The notes under the pieces are model-generated. The model had not been told where the DNA came from. It ran no database searches and worked only from the letters and a program-made list of their open reading frames with translations. A program made the position numbers and the translations under genes. From Variovorax sp. HW608 (lineage in GTDB: Bacteria; Pseudomonadota; Gammaproteobacteria; Burkholderiales; Burkholderiaceae_C), in the NCBI RefSeq assembly GCF_900090195.1, contig NZ_LT607803.1, positions 6,660,229-6,724,228 on the forward strand: 64,000 bases of DNA, read 5' to 3'. Positions 38,405 to 50,845 of the stretch are shown piece after piece (the stretch's first letter is position 1; each line of letters starts with the position of its first letter).

Positions 38405-38956
38405 ATGTTTCTCATCAAGACCGACAAGGCTCGCCAGGAACTCCAACCCGGCCGTCGAACGCTGGGCCAGCGCGAGCGCGCGCTGCTGCTGATGTCGGAT
38501 GGACAACGCTCGCTCACCGATTTCGGCGAACTCTTCGGCGGCCGCGATGAAGCCGGGCGCGTGGTCTCGCATCTGCTGCAGGAAGGCTATCTGCGCCGCC
38601 GCGATGCCGAGCCCGCGCCGGCGTCCATGTCCGAATCCATGTCCGAATCCATGGCCGAAATCAAGGCCGGGGCCGAGCCGGAGTCCGCCGCCATTGCGGA
38701 CACCTTCGACGGCAAGCGTTCGCTCGCCACCACGCGCATGTTCCTCTTCGACCTGTGCGAACGCATGTTCGTGCGGCGGGACCCGGTGCTGGCCGAGCAG
38801 TTCCGCGAGATGCTGCGCGAATCGCGCGATCGCGAGACCATGCTGACCGTCGCATCCGCCATGCTCGAGGAGGTCGAAAAGCTCGCCGGCGCCGAGCGCG
38901 CGGTGTCGATTCGCGAGCGCATCGACAAGCTGCTTCCGGCACAGCAGCTTCACTGA
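38405..38956 (+). CDS. Hypothetical protein with repeat-containing linker
   Basis: A 183-residue soluble protein I do not recognise. The N-terminal 60 residues (QRERALLLMSDGQRSLTDFG, then GRVVSHLLQEGYLRRR) look like a small winged-helix domain. A linker follows, encoded by three 12-bp tandem units at 38624-38659 (SMSESMSESMAE), and then a helical C-terminal half (MFLFDLCERMFVRRDPVLAE, EEVEKLAGAERAVSIRERID). Start at ATG 38405. It lies between the ABC fusion gene and the glycine riboswitch. DNA-binding is only a guess from the helix pattern. Confidence 0.75.
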   Translation: MFLIKTDKARQELQPGRRTLGQRERALLLMSDGQRSLTDFGELFGGRDEAGRVVSHLLQEGYLRRRDAEPAPASMSESMSESMAEIKAGAEPESAAIADTFDGKRSLATTRMFLFDLCERMFVRRDPVLAEQFREMLRESRDRETMLTVASAMLEEVEKLAGAERAVSIRERIDKLLPAQQLH

Positions 38957-38996
38957 ATTCGAGAGCGACCGGTCCGGCGATCCCTTACACTCGCCG

Positions 38997-39220
38997 GGTC
39001 AGGAGAGAGCCCCGCCAGGCGGGGCCGCCGAAGGCGCAGGTCCCCGTGTTGCAAGGGGCCCGAACGCTCAGGCAAAAGGACTGACGAAGCGCCCTCTTCC
39101 GGGCGTTTCCTTGCTGGAGAGAGACGGCCCGCCCCGCACCGACGGAATGGCGGAATCGTCCACCGAAGGAGCAAACCCCGATCGTGGGGTGAATCTCTCA
39201 GGTAAAGCGGACAGCAGGGG
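38997..39220 (+). promoter_or_regulatory. Tandem glycine riboswitch upstream of gcvT
   Basis: Two glycine aptamers lie in series. The first runs from GTCAGGAGAGAGCC (38998) through CCGCCGAAGGCGCAGG to CTCAGGCAAAAGGACTGAC (ends about 39084). The second runs from GCTGGAGAGAGAC (39113) through CACCGAAGGAGCAAACCCC to CTCTCAGGTAAAGCGGACAG (ends about 39215). The GGAGAG, CCGAAGG and CTCAGG(C/T)AAA blocks are hallmarks of this class. A hairpin (GCCC/GGGC) sits in the linker. Glycine binding is expected to turn on gcvTHP expression. Confidence 0.95.
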
Positions 39221-39265
39221 TGGCCCATGGCTCCGGTCATGGATCCGGACTGCCCCTTTGCCTTT

Positions 39266-39270
39266 GGAGA
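39266..39270 (+). promoter_or_regulatory. Ribosome binding site that fixes the gcvT TTG start
   Basis: GGAGA at 39266-39270 is five bases before TTG 39276. No in-frame ATG or GTG is well placed between the riboswitch and the conserved coding region. Confidence 0.75.
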
Positions 39271-39275
39271 ACGCC

Positions 39276-40439
<1,164 letters not shown>

Positions 40440-40482
40440 AGCCCCACGCCTTCACCCGTCTTTTCATCAAGGAGCTTTGTTC

Positions 40483-40860
40483 ATGACCACCAAGTACACC
40501 AAGGATCACGAGTGGGTCCGCACCGAGTCGGATGCGGCGCTCGTCACCGTCGGCATCACTGTCCACGCACAGGATGCGCTCGGCGACGTGGTCTTCGTCG
40601 ATCTGCCGGAGGTGGGCCAGTCCTTCGCCCAGGGCGAGGTGGCCGGTGTGGTCGAGTCGGTGAAGGCGGCGGCGGACGTGTTCATGCCCGTTGCCGGCGA
40701 AATCACCGAAGTCAACGAAGCGCTGCGCGCCGATCCGTCGCTGGCCAACAGCGCGCCGATGGAAGGCGGCTGGTTCTTCAAGGCACGTGTGAGCGATCCG
40801 GCAGAGCTCGATGCGCTGCTCGACGAAACCGCCTACGAGAAGTTCTCCTCCGAAGCCTGA
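40483..40860 (+). CDS. gcvH: Glycine cleavage system H protein
   Basis: GcvH is the lipoylated carrier that shuttles the aminomethyl intermediate between GcvP and GcvT. The 125-residue length is normal. The lipoyl lysine is K61 in [16 protein letters not shown]. The opening TKDHEWVR and the end [19 protein letters not shown] are typical. AAGGAG at 40469-40474 precedes the ATG. Confidence 0.98.
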   Translation: MTTKYTKDHEWVRTESDAALVTVGITVHAQDALGDVVFVDLPEVGQSFAQGEVAGVVESVKAAADVFMPVAGEITEVNEALRADPSLANSAPMEGGWFFKARVSDPAELDALLDETAYEKFSSEA

Positions 40861-40890
40861 GCCGCTCCGCACCTTTTTTCCGATCTCCAC

Positions 40891-43812
<2,922 letters not shown>

Positions 43813-43827
43813 GTCCGGCTACTGAGC

Positions 43828-44064
43828 CTACCACCAGCGCTGCTGCTGTCTGCCGCCGTGGATGTTGCCGGCGACACCGCCGGCCACGCCACCGATCGCC
43901 GCGCCGGTCCAGGCATCGCCTCCGGCAATGGCGGCGATGCCGGCGCCCGCCGCCGCGCCCATGGCCGCGCCGCTCACCGTGCCCTGCTGCTGCGGGCTCA
44001 TGTCCGTGCAGCCGGCTGCCAAGGCGAGCGCCGCTGCGGCGAGGAGCCAGTTCATCCGTTTCAT
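43828..44064 (-). CDS. Glycine-zipper lipoprotein (OsmB/YMGG-like)
   Basis: A 78-residue lipoprotein: the lipobox is LALAAGC with the lipidated cysteine at 19. After a short polar stretch (TDMSPQQQG) comes a glycine zipper (GAAMGAAAGAGIAAIAGG, GAAIGGVAGGVAG) able to pack helices in a membrane. The C-terminus is Gln/Trp-rich. OsmB-like proteins are envelope proteins induced by osmotic stress; the exact role is unknown. It is downstream of, and 13 bp from, the gene at 44078-44458 and probably co-transcribed with it. Confidence 0.88.
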   Translation of the reverse strand: MKRMNWLLAAAALALAAGCTDMSPQQQGTVSGAAMGAAAGAGIAAIAGGDAWTGAAIGGVAGGVAGNIHGGRQQQRWW

Positions 44065-44077
44065 GATCGGCTTCCTT

Positions 44078-44458
44078 TCACTTCTTCTGCAGGCCGGGCA
44101 CGGCCATTTCGAACCAGATGATGTCCAGCACCGGGCGCTTCAGGCCCGCGGGGTTCGCGGCATACCAGCCGTCCACGCCCTGGCGCACGCTGTCGAGGGA
44201 CTGGCCCTGCATGCCCTTCGAGAGCCGCGGCACGAAGCTCTGGGCATCGGTCGGCTGGTTCCTCCCGTAATAGGCCATCTCCACCTGGACCATGTTCGCG
44301 AGCCCGACGAGATAGGCCTTCTTCACTGCCTCGCTCGATGTAGTCCACTGCTCGCCGGTGACGATCGGCACCTCGGCCGCCTTGGCCGGGACCCATGTCA
44401 ATGCCAGCGCCGTGCAGGCCGCGGACAAAATCGTTCGCATTTGCAGTTTGGATGACAT
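44078..44458 (-). CDS. Exported hypothetical protein
   Basis: A 126-residue protein with a signal peptide (MQMRT-type start: MSSKLQMRTILSAACTALAL, cleavage near AKAAEV). The mature region contains VTGEQWTTSSEAVKKAYLVG, ANMVQVEMAYYGR, and SFVPRLSKGMQGQSLDSVRQ. I recall similar proteins encoded beside glycine-zipper lipoproteins in Burkholderiales but know no function for them. Start at ATG 44458 with GGAGA upstream. No cysteines remain in the mature part. Confidence 0.82.
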   Translation of the reverse strand: MSSKLQMRTILSAACTALALTWVPAKAAEVPIVTGEQWTTSSEAVKKAYLVGLANMVQVEMAYYGRNQPTDAQSFVPRLSKGMQGQSLDSVRQGVDGWYAANPAGLKRPVLDIIWFEMAVPGLQKK

Positions 44459-44574
44459 TACGTTCTCCGCTGTTGATGCGCGATCGATCCTGCGCTGTGC
44501 CGTCAAGACGTGTCAAGCGCGTCGAAGTTTCAATCAACCACTGCGAGTGCGCGCTCTCTTGATCGAGGAGGACA

Positions 44575-45153
44575 ATGTTCCTCATGCGCGTATCGCTGAT
44601 CCTTGCGGCTGCTCTCATGGCGTTCGGCCTCCCCGCCGGCGCCGAGGTGATCCGCTGCGCCGACGCGGCGGGCAACGTGAGCTATACCGACGGCACATGC
44701 CCGCAGGGCGCGCGCAAGGTCGCGCGCGTCACGACGACCGACCCCATCTCGATCGTGGGCGGCGAACGGGAGCCCGCGCCCGTTGTTCGCAGCGCCGCGC
44801 CGGATCATGATTCGAGCATCGCGGCAGCGCCGCCGCCGACACCTTCGGGCCCCATCATCATCGACGGCCGCCGCACCGGCAGCGGCGCCGCGGGCCGGTC
44901 CGACGAATCGCGCTGGAGCGATCGCGGCGAAGACCCGATGTGGATCGACGACGGCTACTATTTCAGCCCCGGCGTCAACCGCCCGCCGGGCCGCCCGCGC
45001 GACATGCGGCCGCGCATCACCCAATGCGGCGACCGCACCTGCAAGGACGTGCAGGGCAACCATTGGGACCGCAACACCGGCCAGCTCGATCGCTACCGCA
45101 GCATCGACGGCAGAACTTGCCGGCCGGTCGGCACCACGACGGTCTGCAATTGA
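44575..45153 (+). CDS. DUF4124-like exported protein
   Basis: A 192-residue exported protein: signal peptide (MRVSLILAAALMAFGLPAGA), then a DUF4124-type module (EVIRCADAAGNVSYTDGTCP), where a cysteine pair and the SYTDG turn are characteristic. A long Pro/Arg/Asp-rich low-complexity middle follows, then a second cysteine-containing module (RITQCGDRTCKDVQGNHWDR, TCRPVGTTTVCN). Six cysteines suggest periplasmic disulfides. The function is unknown. GAGGAGGA precedes the ATG, and the gene is divergent from the 44078 gene. Confidence 0.85.
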   Translation: MFLMRVSLILAAALMAFGLPAGAEVIRCADAAGNVSYTDGTCPQGARKVARVTTTDPISIVGGEREPAPVVRSAAPDHDSSIAAAPPPTPSGPIIIDGRRTGSGAAGRSDESRWSDRGEDPMWIDDGYYFSPGVNRPPGRPRDMRPRITQCGDRTCKDVQGNHWDRNTGQLDRYRSIDGRTCRPVGTTTVCN

Positions 45154-45312
45154 GCACCGCAACGCGGCGCAAACACTTGTTACACAACGGGCCGCCGAGG
45201 CTGTCGATTTCGCGCGTCCCCCTTCGACGTACAAACAGAGGCTCGGAACAATGAGCCGGCCGCACCGGCCGGTGCCGAACTCGCAACCGACCCAAGTCAC
45301 AGGAGCAACGAC

Positions 45313-45738
45313 ATGCGATTCATGGTGATAGTGAAGGCCAACAAGGACTCCGAGGCCGGCGTGATGCCAACCGAAGAGATGCTGACCGCGATGGGCAAGT
45401 ACAACGAGGAACTGGTCAAGGCGGGCGTGATGCTCGCCGGCGAAGGCCTGCAACCGAGCTCGAAGGGGGCGCGCGTGCGCTTTTCCGGCAAGCAGCGCGC
45501 CGTCATCGACGGCCCGTTCAGCGAGACCAAGGAGCTCATCGCCGGCTACTGGCTCTGGCAGGTGCGCTCGCGCGAGGAAGCCATCGAATGGCTCAAGCGC
45601 GCACCGTTCGATGGCGGCGAGGAAGTCGAGCTGCGGCAGGTCTTCGAGTTGGAGGACTTCGGCGCCGAGATGACGCCCGAACTCAGGGAACAGGAAAAGC
45701 GCCTGATCGCGGAAATGGCCGCGAGGAAGAACAGTTGA
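45313..45738 (+). CDS. YciI family (DGPF domain) protein
   Basis: A 141-residue protein of the YCII/DGPF group: MRFMVIVKANKDSEAGVMPT opening and the IDGPFSETKELIAGYWLW motif. The fold is a dimeric ferredoxin-like barrel; some relatives act as dehydrochlorinases, but most have no known activity. It is followed 33 bp later by an ECF sigma factor gene, an arrangement common for ECF42-type sigma factors, where DGPF proteins are thought to be part of the regulatory unit. AGGAG at 45300-45304 precedes the ATG. Confidence 0.92.
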   Translation: MRFMVIVKANKDSEAGVMPTEEMLTAMGKYNEELVKAGVMLAGEGLQPSSKGARVRFSGKQRAVIDGPFSETKELIAGYWLWQVRSREEAIEWLKRAPFDGGEEVELRQVFELEDFGAEMTPELREQEKRLIAEMAARKNS

Positions 45739-45771
45739 AGAACGGCTGACGCCGCGCGGCCGGCCTGCCCG

Positions 45772-47061
45772 ATGACGAGTACCGCCGACGAGATCCACCG
45801 CACCATCAACGCCGTCTGGCGCATCGAGTCCGCGAGGATCATCGGTGCGCTGGCGCGCCTGGTGCACGACGTCGGCGTGGCGGAGGAACTGGCGCAGGAT
45901 GCCCTCGTCGCCGCGCTCGAACAGTGGCCGCAGGGCGGGCTTCCGGACAACCCCGCCGCATGGCTCACCACCGCGGCCAGGCGCCGAGCGATCGACCTGC
46001 TGCGCCAGCGCAGCCTGCATGCGAGCAGGGAAGAGGAAATCGGCCGCGAACTCGATGCGCGGCACGCGATCGCGGCTGCCGATTTCGCCGAAGCGGTGGA
46101 TGCGGCCCTCGACGATGACGTGGGCGACGACCTGCTGCGCCTGGTCTTCACCGCCTGTCATCCGGTGCTGTCGCCAGAAGCCCGGGTCGCGCTCACGCTG
46201 CGGCTGCTGGGCGGGCTGAGCACGGAGGAGATCGCGCGCTCCTTTCTCGTGCCCGAACCGACGATCGCGCAACGCATCGTGCGGGCCAAGCGCACGCTCA
46301 CCGGCGCGCACGTGCCCTTCGAGGCCCCGCGCGCGCACGAACTCGCGGCGCGGCTCTCGTCGGTGCTCGAGGTCATCTACCTGGTGTTCAACGAGGGCTA
46401 TTCGGCAACCGCGGGCGAGGACTGGATGCGCCCCGCGCTGTGCGACGAAGCACTGCGGCTCGGCCGCATCCTGGCCGGTCTGATGCCGGAAGAGGCGGAG
46501 GTCCATGGCCTCGTTGCGCTGATGGAGATCCAGGCCTCGCGCGCCGCCGCGCGTGTCGATGCGAACGGCGATCCGATCCTGCTGCTCGACCAGAACCGCG
46601 CGCGCTGGGATCAGTTGCTGATCCGGCGCGGCCTCGCCGCGCTGGCGCGCGCCGAGAAGGTCGGCGGCGCGCCGGGGCCGTATGCACTGCAGGCCGCGAT
46701 CGCCGCCTGCCATGCACGCGCGCGCAGCGCCGCCGAGACCGACTGGCCGCGCATCGCCGCGCTCTACGAAGCGCTGGCGCAACTGGCGCCCTCGCCGGTC
46801 GTCGAACTCAACCGCGCGGTCGCGCTGTCGATGGCTTTCGGGCCGGCGGTCGGCCTCGAGCTGGTGGATGCTTTGCGCTCGGAACCGCTGCTGCAGGGCT
46901 ACCACCTGCTGCCGAGCGTGCGCGGCGACCTGCTCGCGAAACTCGGCCGCAAGCGCGAGGCCTGCGAGGAATTCAAGCGGGCCGCCGAACTCACGCGCAA
47001 CGCGCGCGAACGCAAGCTGCTGCTTGCACGGGCGCTGGCCTGCTCGACCAGCCCCGTCTGA
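45772..47061 (+). CDS. ECF RNA polymerase sigma factor with C-terminal extension (ECF42-like)
   Basis: A 429-residue sigma factor. Region 2 covers about residues 10-80 (LVHDVGVAEELAQDALVAAL, WLTTAARRRAIDLLRQR), region 4 is LRLLGGLSTEEIARSFLVPE followed by TIAQRIVRAKRTL, and a long C-terminal helical part (about 190-429, FNEGYSATAGEDWMR onward, TPR-like) is typical of ECF42 members. No anti-sigma gene is seen; in this class the C-terminal domain is thought to control activity together with the DGPF protein encoded upstream. The target genes are not visible here. Confidence 0.92.
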   Translation: MTSTADEIHRTINAVWRIESARIIGALARLVHDVGVAEELAQDALVAALEQWPQGGLPDNPAAWLTTAARRRAIDLLRQRSLHASREEEIGRELDARHAIAAADFAEAVDAALDDDVGDDLLRLVFTACHPVLSPEARVALTLRLLGGLSTEEIARSFLVPEPTIAQRIVRAKRTLTGAHVPFEAPRAHELAARLSSVLEVIYLVFNEGYSATAGEDWMRPALCDEALRLGRILAGLMPEEAEVHGLVALMEIQASRAAARVDANGDPILLLDQNRARWDQLLIRRGLAALARAEKVGGAPGPYALQAAIAACHARARSAAETDWPRIAALYEALAQLAPSPVVELNRAVALSMAFGPAVGLELVDALRSEPLLQGYHLLPSVRGDLLAKLGRKREACEEFKRAAELTRNARERKLLLARALACSTSPV

Positions 47062-47067
47062 GTTCGC

Positions 47068-47190
47068 CTACTTCATCAGGTCGCTGAGATTCACCGGCTC
47101 GATCTTGCCGCCCTCGACCGTGGCGACGAGCGGATCGACCACCGTGCCGCCCACGGCCAGGAGACTCGCCTTCCTACCGCCGGGTAGGTC
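47068..47190 (-). pseudogene. Possible C-terminal gene remnant
   Basis: After the DUF3014 gene, one frame reads 40 codons ending KIEPVNLSDLMK and a TAG at 47068-47070 (DLPGGRKASLLAVGGTVVDP, then LVATVEGGKIEPVNLSDLMK). The composition looks like a genuine protein C-terminus and not like a shadow frame, but there is no start codon or upstream coding body. I cannot name the parent family. It may also be chance. Confidence 0.3.
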
Positions 47191-48079
47191 ACTTCTTCGC
47201 GATCGTCCCGGTGGCGACAAGGCGGCGCAGTTCGGCCAGGCGCGCCTTCATGCGCCGTTCGTTCACCGGCCCCATGCGGATCAGCAGCTTCTGTCCGGCC
47301 GAGAGCGCCTCGAGCTGCGGGTCGACGAATTCGTAGCGCGTCCAGGGGTTTTCGAGCGGCATCTCGCCTTTCACCTCGGTGATCTTGACCTGGATCGGCC
47401 CGCTGGGCTCGGGCGTCTTCAGCAGATGGTCGAGCACCGCCACCAGCCGGTCGTTGAAGTAGCGGTTCGGATAGCCGAGCTCCTCGTAGGCTTCCTGGAA
47501 CAGCGGATAGAGCCGCGCATAGAGCGCGACCGCGCGTGCCGGGTCGATCGATTCGACGAAGAGAACGAAGGGTGTGTAGCGCGCGCCGTTGTCGGGGCTG
47601 ATCGTCTTCACCTCGCCGTTGCCCTGCAGCGTGAAACGTTGCGGCGTCGGCAGCACCGGCCACATGCGCGCGGTCGCGTGCTCGCGCGGCAGGTTGTCGA
47701 CCGTGGCGACCGCGCGCCGCACGAAGCCGTCGAGCTGCAGGAAGGAGGTGACGTTCTTGCGGCCGAGCAGATCGTTGAGCGCGCTGGCCACGTGCGCGTC
47801 GGCATCGCTCAGCGCGGGCAGCGACTTCTCGGGCTCCGCGAGGTTGTCCATCGGGTTCTGCGGTCCCGTCGCGACGGGCGGCTGCGGCGGCAGTTCGGCG
47901 GGCGCGGATTGGGGTTGAGGCGCAGTCGCGGTGGTCGGGGTTTCGGGCGGCGCCTCCCTTTGCTGCGACCAGCGCCACCAGCCGAACGCGGCCGCCAGGA
48001 CCGCCACGATGACGACCGCCGGGAACCACATCGAGGATTCGCGTGCTGGCCTGAATTCTGCTGGGTCGTTTTGGGGCAT
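47189..48079 (-). CDS. DUF3014 domain membrane-anchored protein
   Basis: A 296-residue protein with one N-terminal membrane helix (WFPAVVIVAVLAAAFGWWRW), a Pro/Thr/Gln-rich linker, and a large domain of the DUF3014 type (SFLQLDGFVRRAVATVDNLP, FVLFVESIDPARAVALYARL, YPLFQEAYEELGYPNRYFND). The domain should lie in the periplasm. The function is unknown. The start is ATG 48079. It is divergent from the flavin reductase gene, which begins 37 bp away. Confidence 0.88.
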   Translation of the reverse strand: MPQNDPAEFRPARESSMWFPAVVIVAVLAAAFGWWRWSQQREAPPETPTTATAPQPQSAPAELPPQPPVATGPQNPMDNLAEPEKSLPALSDADAHVASALNDLLGRKNVTSFLQLDGFVRRAVATVDNLPREHATARMWPVLPTPQRFTLQGNGEVKTISPDNGARYTPFVLFVESIDPARAVALYARLYPLFQEAYEELGYPNRYFNDRLVAVLDHLLKTPEPSGPIQVKITEVKGEMPLENPWTRYEFVDPQLEALSAGQKLLIRMGPVNERRMKARLAELRRLVATGTIAKK

Positions 48080-48115
48080 GGTGGAATGCTCCTCTCTCAC
48101 TTTTCAAAAATCATC

Positions 48116-48745
48116 ATGGACGTTGACTTCTCGCAGCTCACCGAGTACCAGCGCTACAAGTTGATGGCAAGCCTGATCGTGCCGCGCCCGATCGCGCTTG
48201 TCACGACGATCGGCGCAGACGGCGTGGTGAACGCGGCGCCTTTCAGCATGTTCAACATGCTCGGCGAGGAGCCGCCGATCGTGATGATCAGCGTGAATCG
48301 CCTTCAGGACAACGCGCTCAAGGATACGGCGGCCAACATCGTGCGCAGCGGCGAGTTCGTCGTCCACCTCGCCGACGAGGACATTGCAGAGCAGATGCAC
48401 CGCTGCGGCGATCGTCATCCGCCGCACGTGAGCGAGCTCGACGTGGTCGGCTTCACCGCCTTGCCGAGCCGCGCCGTGAAGCCGCCGCGCATCGCCGAGG
48501 CGCCGGTGGCCTTCGAGTGCACGCTGTGGGAAACGCTGGAAACCGAGAGCCGGCAGATCTTCATCGGCCAGGTGCGCTGGATGCACGCGCGCGACGAGCT
48601 GATCGACACCGAGACCTGGCGCGTGCGGCTGCAGCACTATTTGCCGGTGGGCCGCTTCGGCGCGAGCTTCTACGTGAAAACCCGGGAGCGCTATTCGCTG
48701 GCGGCGCAGGGCGAAACCCGCAGCACGCAGATCGACGAGATCTAG
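48116..48745 (+). CDS. Flavin reductase family (FMN-binding split barrel) protein
   Basis: A 209-residue protein of the flavin reductase-like group: LMASLIVPRPIALVTTIGAD, VNAAPFSMFNMLGEEPPIVM and DNALKDTAANIVRSGEFVVH form the FMN-binding barrel. Members supply reduced FMN to monooxygenases or act alone. A Baeyer-Villiger-like enzyme is encoded nearby, but that type binds its own FAD, so a partnership is not implied. No good ribosome site precedes the ATG at 48116. Confidence 0.88.
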   Translation: MDVDFSQLTEYQRYKLMASLIVPRPIALVTTIGADGVVNAAPFSMFNMLGEEPPIVMISVNRLQDNALKDTAANIVRSGEFVVHLADEDIAEQMHRCGDRHPPHVSELDVVGFTALPSRAVKPPRIAEAPVAFECTLWETLETESRQIFIGQVRWMHARDELIDTETWRVRLQHYLPVGRFGASFYVKTRERYSLAAQGETRSTQIDEI

Positions 48746-48890
48746 GCAATCCTTCCACTTTACCGCTTTGGCCACCGCTCGGTCACTGGCCGGGCGGCCT
48801 ACGTCAATCGTGGAACTTCGCTGACATGCACGAAATCGCCGAATCACGTTAAAACTGCCCCTTCGCAGGCTCAAGAATTCGGAGGATCCG

Positions 48891-49172
48891 ATGTTCAACA
48901 TCTTCCAGCCCAATCGGAACGGCCATCTTCGTCGCATCATGACGCTGCTCGAAGAGGCCAATCTGGCGCGCATCGAGCACCAGGCCGCCGCGGAGCACCA
49001 CGGCGCCCTCGCCCGCATGTACGCGGAACGGGCCAAGCGGCTGGAGCGCGAGGTCTACGGGACGGCCCACGTGCCGCTCGGCGAAGGCGTCGCGGCGCCC
49101 AAGCTTCCGGATGAAAAGCCGGTCGTCTACGCGCTGGGTGCCAACCGGCAGGGCGGGCAGTCCAAGGCCTGA
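48891..49172 (+). CDS. Small hypothetical helical protein
   Basis: A 93-residue cytoplasmic protein, mostly one long Ala/Glu/Arg-rich helix (LLEEANLARIEHQAAAEHHG, ARMYAERAKRLEREVYG), with a polar tail. I do not recognise a family. GGAGGATCC precedes the ATG. It is 8 bp upstream of the monooxygenase gene and likely co-transcribed with it. Confidence 0.75.
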   Translation: MFNIFQPNRNGHLRRIMTLLEEANLARIEHQAAAEHHGALARMYAERAKRLEREVYGTAHVPLGEGVAAPKLPDEKPVVYALGANRQGGQSKA

Positions 49173-49180
49173 AGGGCCTC

Positions 49181-50629
49181 ATGGCCGATGACTTCGTCGA
49201 CGTATTGATCGTCGGCGCCGGGTTGTCCGGCATCGGTGCGGCCGCCCACCTGCAGCGGCACTGCCCCGAACGCAGCGTCGCCATCCTCGAAGCGCGCGAC
49301 GCACTCGGCGGCACCTGGGATCTGTTCCGCTATCCGGGCGTGCGGTCGGACTCGGACATGCACACGCTGGGCTACTCGTTCCGCCCATGGACCGGCACCA
49401 AGACCATCGCCGACGGAGCGTCGATCCTGGACTACCTGCGGGCCACCGCGCGCGAACACGGCATCGATCGCCTGATCCGCTATCGCCACCGCGTGCGGTC
49501 GGCGAGCTGGTCATCGCACGACGCAAAGTGGTCCGTCGAGGCGGAGCTTGAATCCGGCGAGCGCCGCGTGTTCCGCTGCACCTTCCTGTTCGTGTGCAGC
49601 GGCTACTACGACTACGCGGAGGGCTATGCGCCGCAGTTCCCGGGCCTCGAACGCTACCGCGGCCGCGTGGTGCATCCCCAGCACTGGACGGACGACATCG
49701 ACCCTGCCGGCAAGCGCGTCGTCGTGATCGGCAGCGGAGCGACCGCCGTCACCCTGGTGCCGGCGCTCGCCCGAAGCGCCGCGCACGTGACCATGCTGCA
49801 GCGCTCGCCTTCGTACGTGCTGAGCCTTCCTTCGGTGGACCCGTTCGCCCAATGGCTGCGCCGCCATCTCGGATTCGCGACATCGCATGCATTGACCCGC
49901 TGGAAGAACGTGCTGGTCTCCGTCGGCATCTTCAAACTGTGCAGGCGCAGGCCCGCCTTCGCGAAGTCGGCACTGCTGAAGCAGGTGAGACGGCAGCTCG
50001 GCCCCGAATACGACATCGACAGGCACTTCACCCCGCGCTACAACCCATGGGAGCAGCGCCTGTGCTTCGTCCCGGACGGCGACCTCTTCAAGGCCATTCG
50101 CAGCGGGCGCGCCAGCGTCGTCACCGACACGATCGAATCCTTCACCGAAGGCGGCCTGAAGCTTGCAGGCGGCGCGGAGCTGCCCGCGGATCTCGTCGTG
50201 ACCGCGACGGGCCTGAAGCTCAAGCTGGTCGGCGGCCTCGAGATGCGCGTGGACGGGCACAAGCTCGTGCCGGCGGAACTGGTCAACTACAAGGGCGTCC
50301 TGTTTGCCGGCGTGCCGAACTTCGCTTCGATTTCCGGTTACACGAATGCGTCCTGGACGCTGAAGGCGGACCTGGCCAGCACCTTCGTCTGCCGGCTCCT
50401 CAACCACATGCGGCGGACCGGCGCGCGCCAATGCGTACCCCGCGCGGATGGCGAAACCATGGCGCTGCAGCCCTGGGTCGATTTCTCGTCGGGCTACTTC
50501 CAGCGCGCGATGGACCAGTTGCCCAAGCAAGGCACGAGGAAGCCCTGGAAGCTGAACCAGAACTACCTCGCCGACCTCATGACACTGAGGTTCGGCGCGG
50601 TGGACGACGGGGTGATGCGCTTTTCGTGA
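49181..50629 (+). CDS. Flavin-containing monooxygenase, Baeyer-Villiger type
   Basis: A 482-residue FAD- and NADPH-dependent enzyme. The first Rossmann motif is VLIVGAGLSGIGAAAHL, the second is VVVIGSGATAVTLVPALA, and between them YRGRVVHPQHWTDD fits the Baeyer-Villiger fingerprint (F/Y-x-G-x3-H-x3-W). GGTWDLFRYPGVRSDSDMH is the usual FAD/substrate segment. It should oxidise ketones to esters or heteroatoms to oxides; the substrate is open. The downstream A-run/T-run hairpin at 50640-50669 ends the transcript before tRNA-Gly. Confidence 0.92.
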   Translation: MADDFVDVLIVGAGLSGIGAAAHLQRHCPERSVAILEARDALGGTWDLFRYPGVRSDSDMHTLGYSFRPWTGTKTIADGASILDYLRATAREHGIDRLIRYRHRVRSASWSSHDAKWSVEAELESGERRVFRCTFLFVCSGYYDYAEGYAPQFPGLERYRGRVVHPQHWTDDIDPAGKRVVVIGSGATAVTLVPALARSAAHVTMLQRSPSYVLSLPSVDPFAQWLRRHLGFATSHALTRWKNVLVSVGIFKLCRRRPAFAKSALLKQVRRQLGPEYDIDRHFTPRYNPWEQRLCFVPDGDLFKAIRSGRASVVTDTIESFTEGGLKLAGGAELPADLVVTATGLKLKLVGGLEMRVDGHKLVPAELVNYKGVLFAGVPNFASISGYTNASWTLKADLASTFVCRLLNHMRRTGARQCVPRADGETMALQPWVDFSSGYFQRAMDQLPKQGTRKPWKLNQNYLADLMTLRFGAVDDGVMRFS

Positions 50630-50639
50630 AGCGGGGACG

Positions 50640-50669
50640 AAAAAAAAGAGGCCGAAGCCTCATTTTTTT
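50640..50669. terminator. Bidirectional terminator between the monooxygenase gene and tRNA-Gly
   Basis: GAGGC (50648-50652) pairs with GCCTC (50657-50661) over CGAA, flanked by eight A (50640-50647) and seven T (50663-50669). It can end transcription from both sides. Confidence 0.85.
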
Positions 50670-50676
50670 CATTGAG

Positions 50677-50752
50677 TGGAGCGGGAAACGAGGCTCGAAC
50701 TCGCGACCTCAACCTTGGCAAGGTTGCGCTCTACCAACTGAGCTATTCCCGC
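50677..50752 (-). tRNA. tRNA-Gly (anticodon GCC)
   Basis: Read on the minus strand from 50752, the 76-nt sequence folds as a complete cloverleaf: acceptor GCGGGAA/TTCCCGC, D arm AGCTCAGTTGGTAGAGC, anticodon arm CAACCTTGCCAAGGTTG with GCC, T arm GCGAGTTCGAGCCTCGT, and an encoded CCA end. It reads GGC and GGU codons. Confidence 0.97.
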
Positions 50753-50845
50753 GTGTTTCGCGTTGTGCGAAGCCTCGCAGTATAGCTTGAAATCCTGCGG
50801 GTTCCGGAGCACGCGAAAAGAATTTCGCGAACCTCGTGCCCCGCT

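Noticed and set aside
39111..39275. N-terminal extension of GcvT from 39111
   Set aside because: These codons are the second glycine aptamer; GcvT homology starts near TTG 39276, which has its own ribosome site.
48812..48818. GGAACTT as an RpoE-type -35 before the small gene at 48891
   Set aside because: No matching -10 at the right distance.
48116..50629. Flavin reductase and monooxygenase as a two-component system
   Set aside because: The monooxygenase has its own FAD and NADPH Rossmann motifs, so it should not need a separate reductase; a further gene lies between them.
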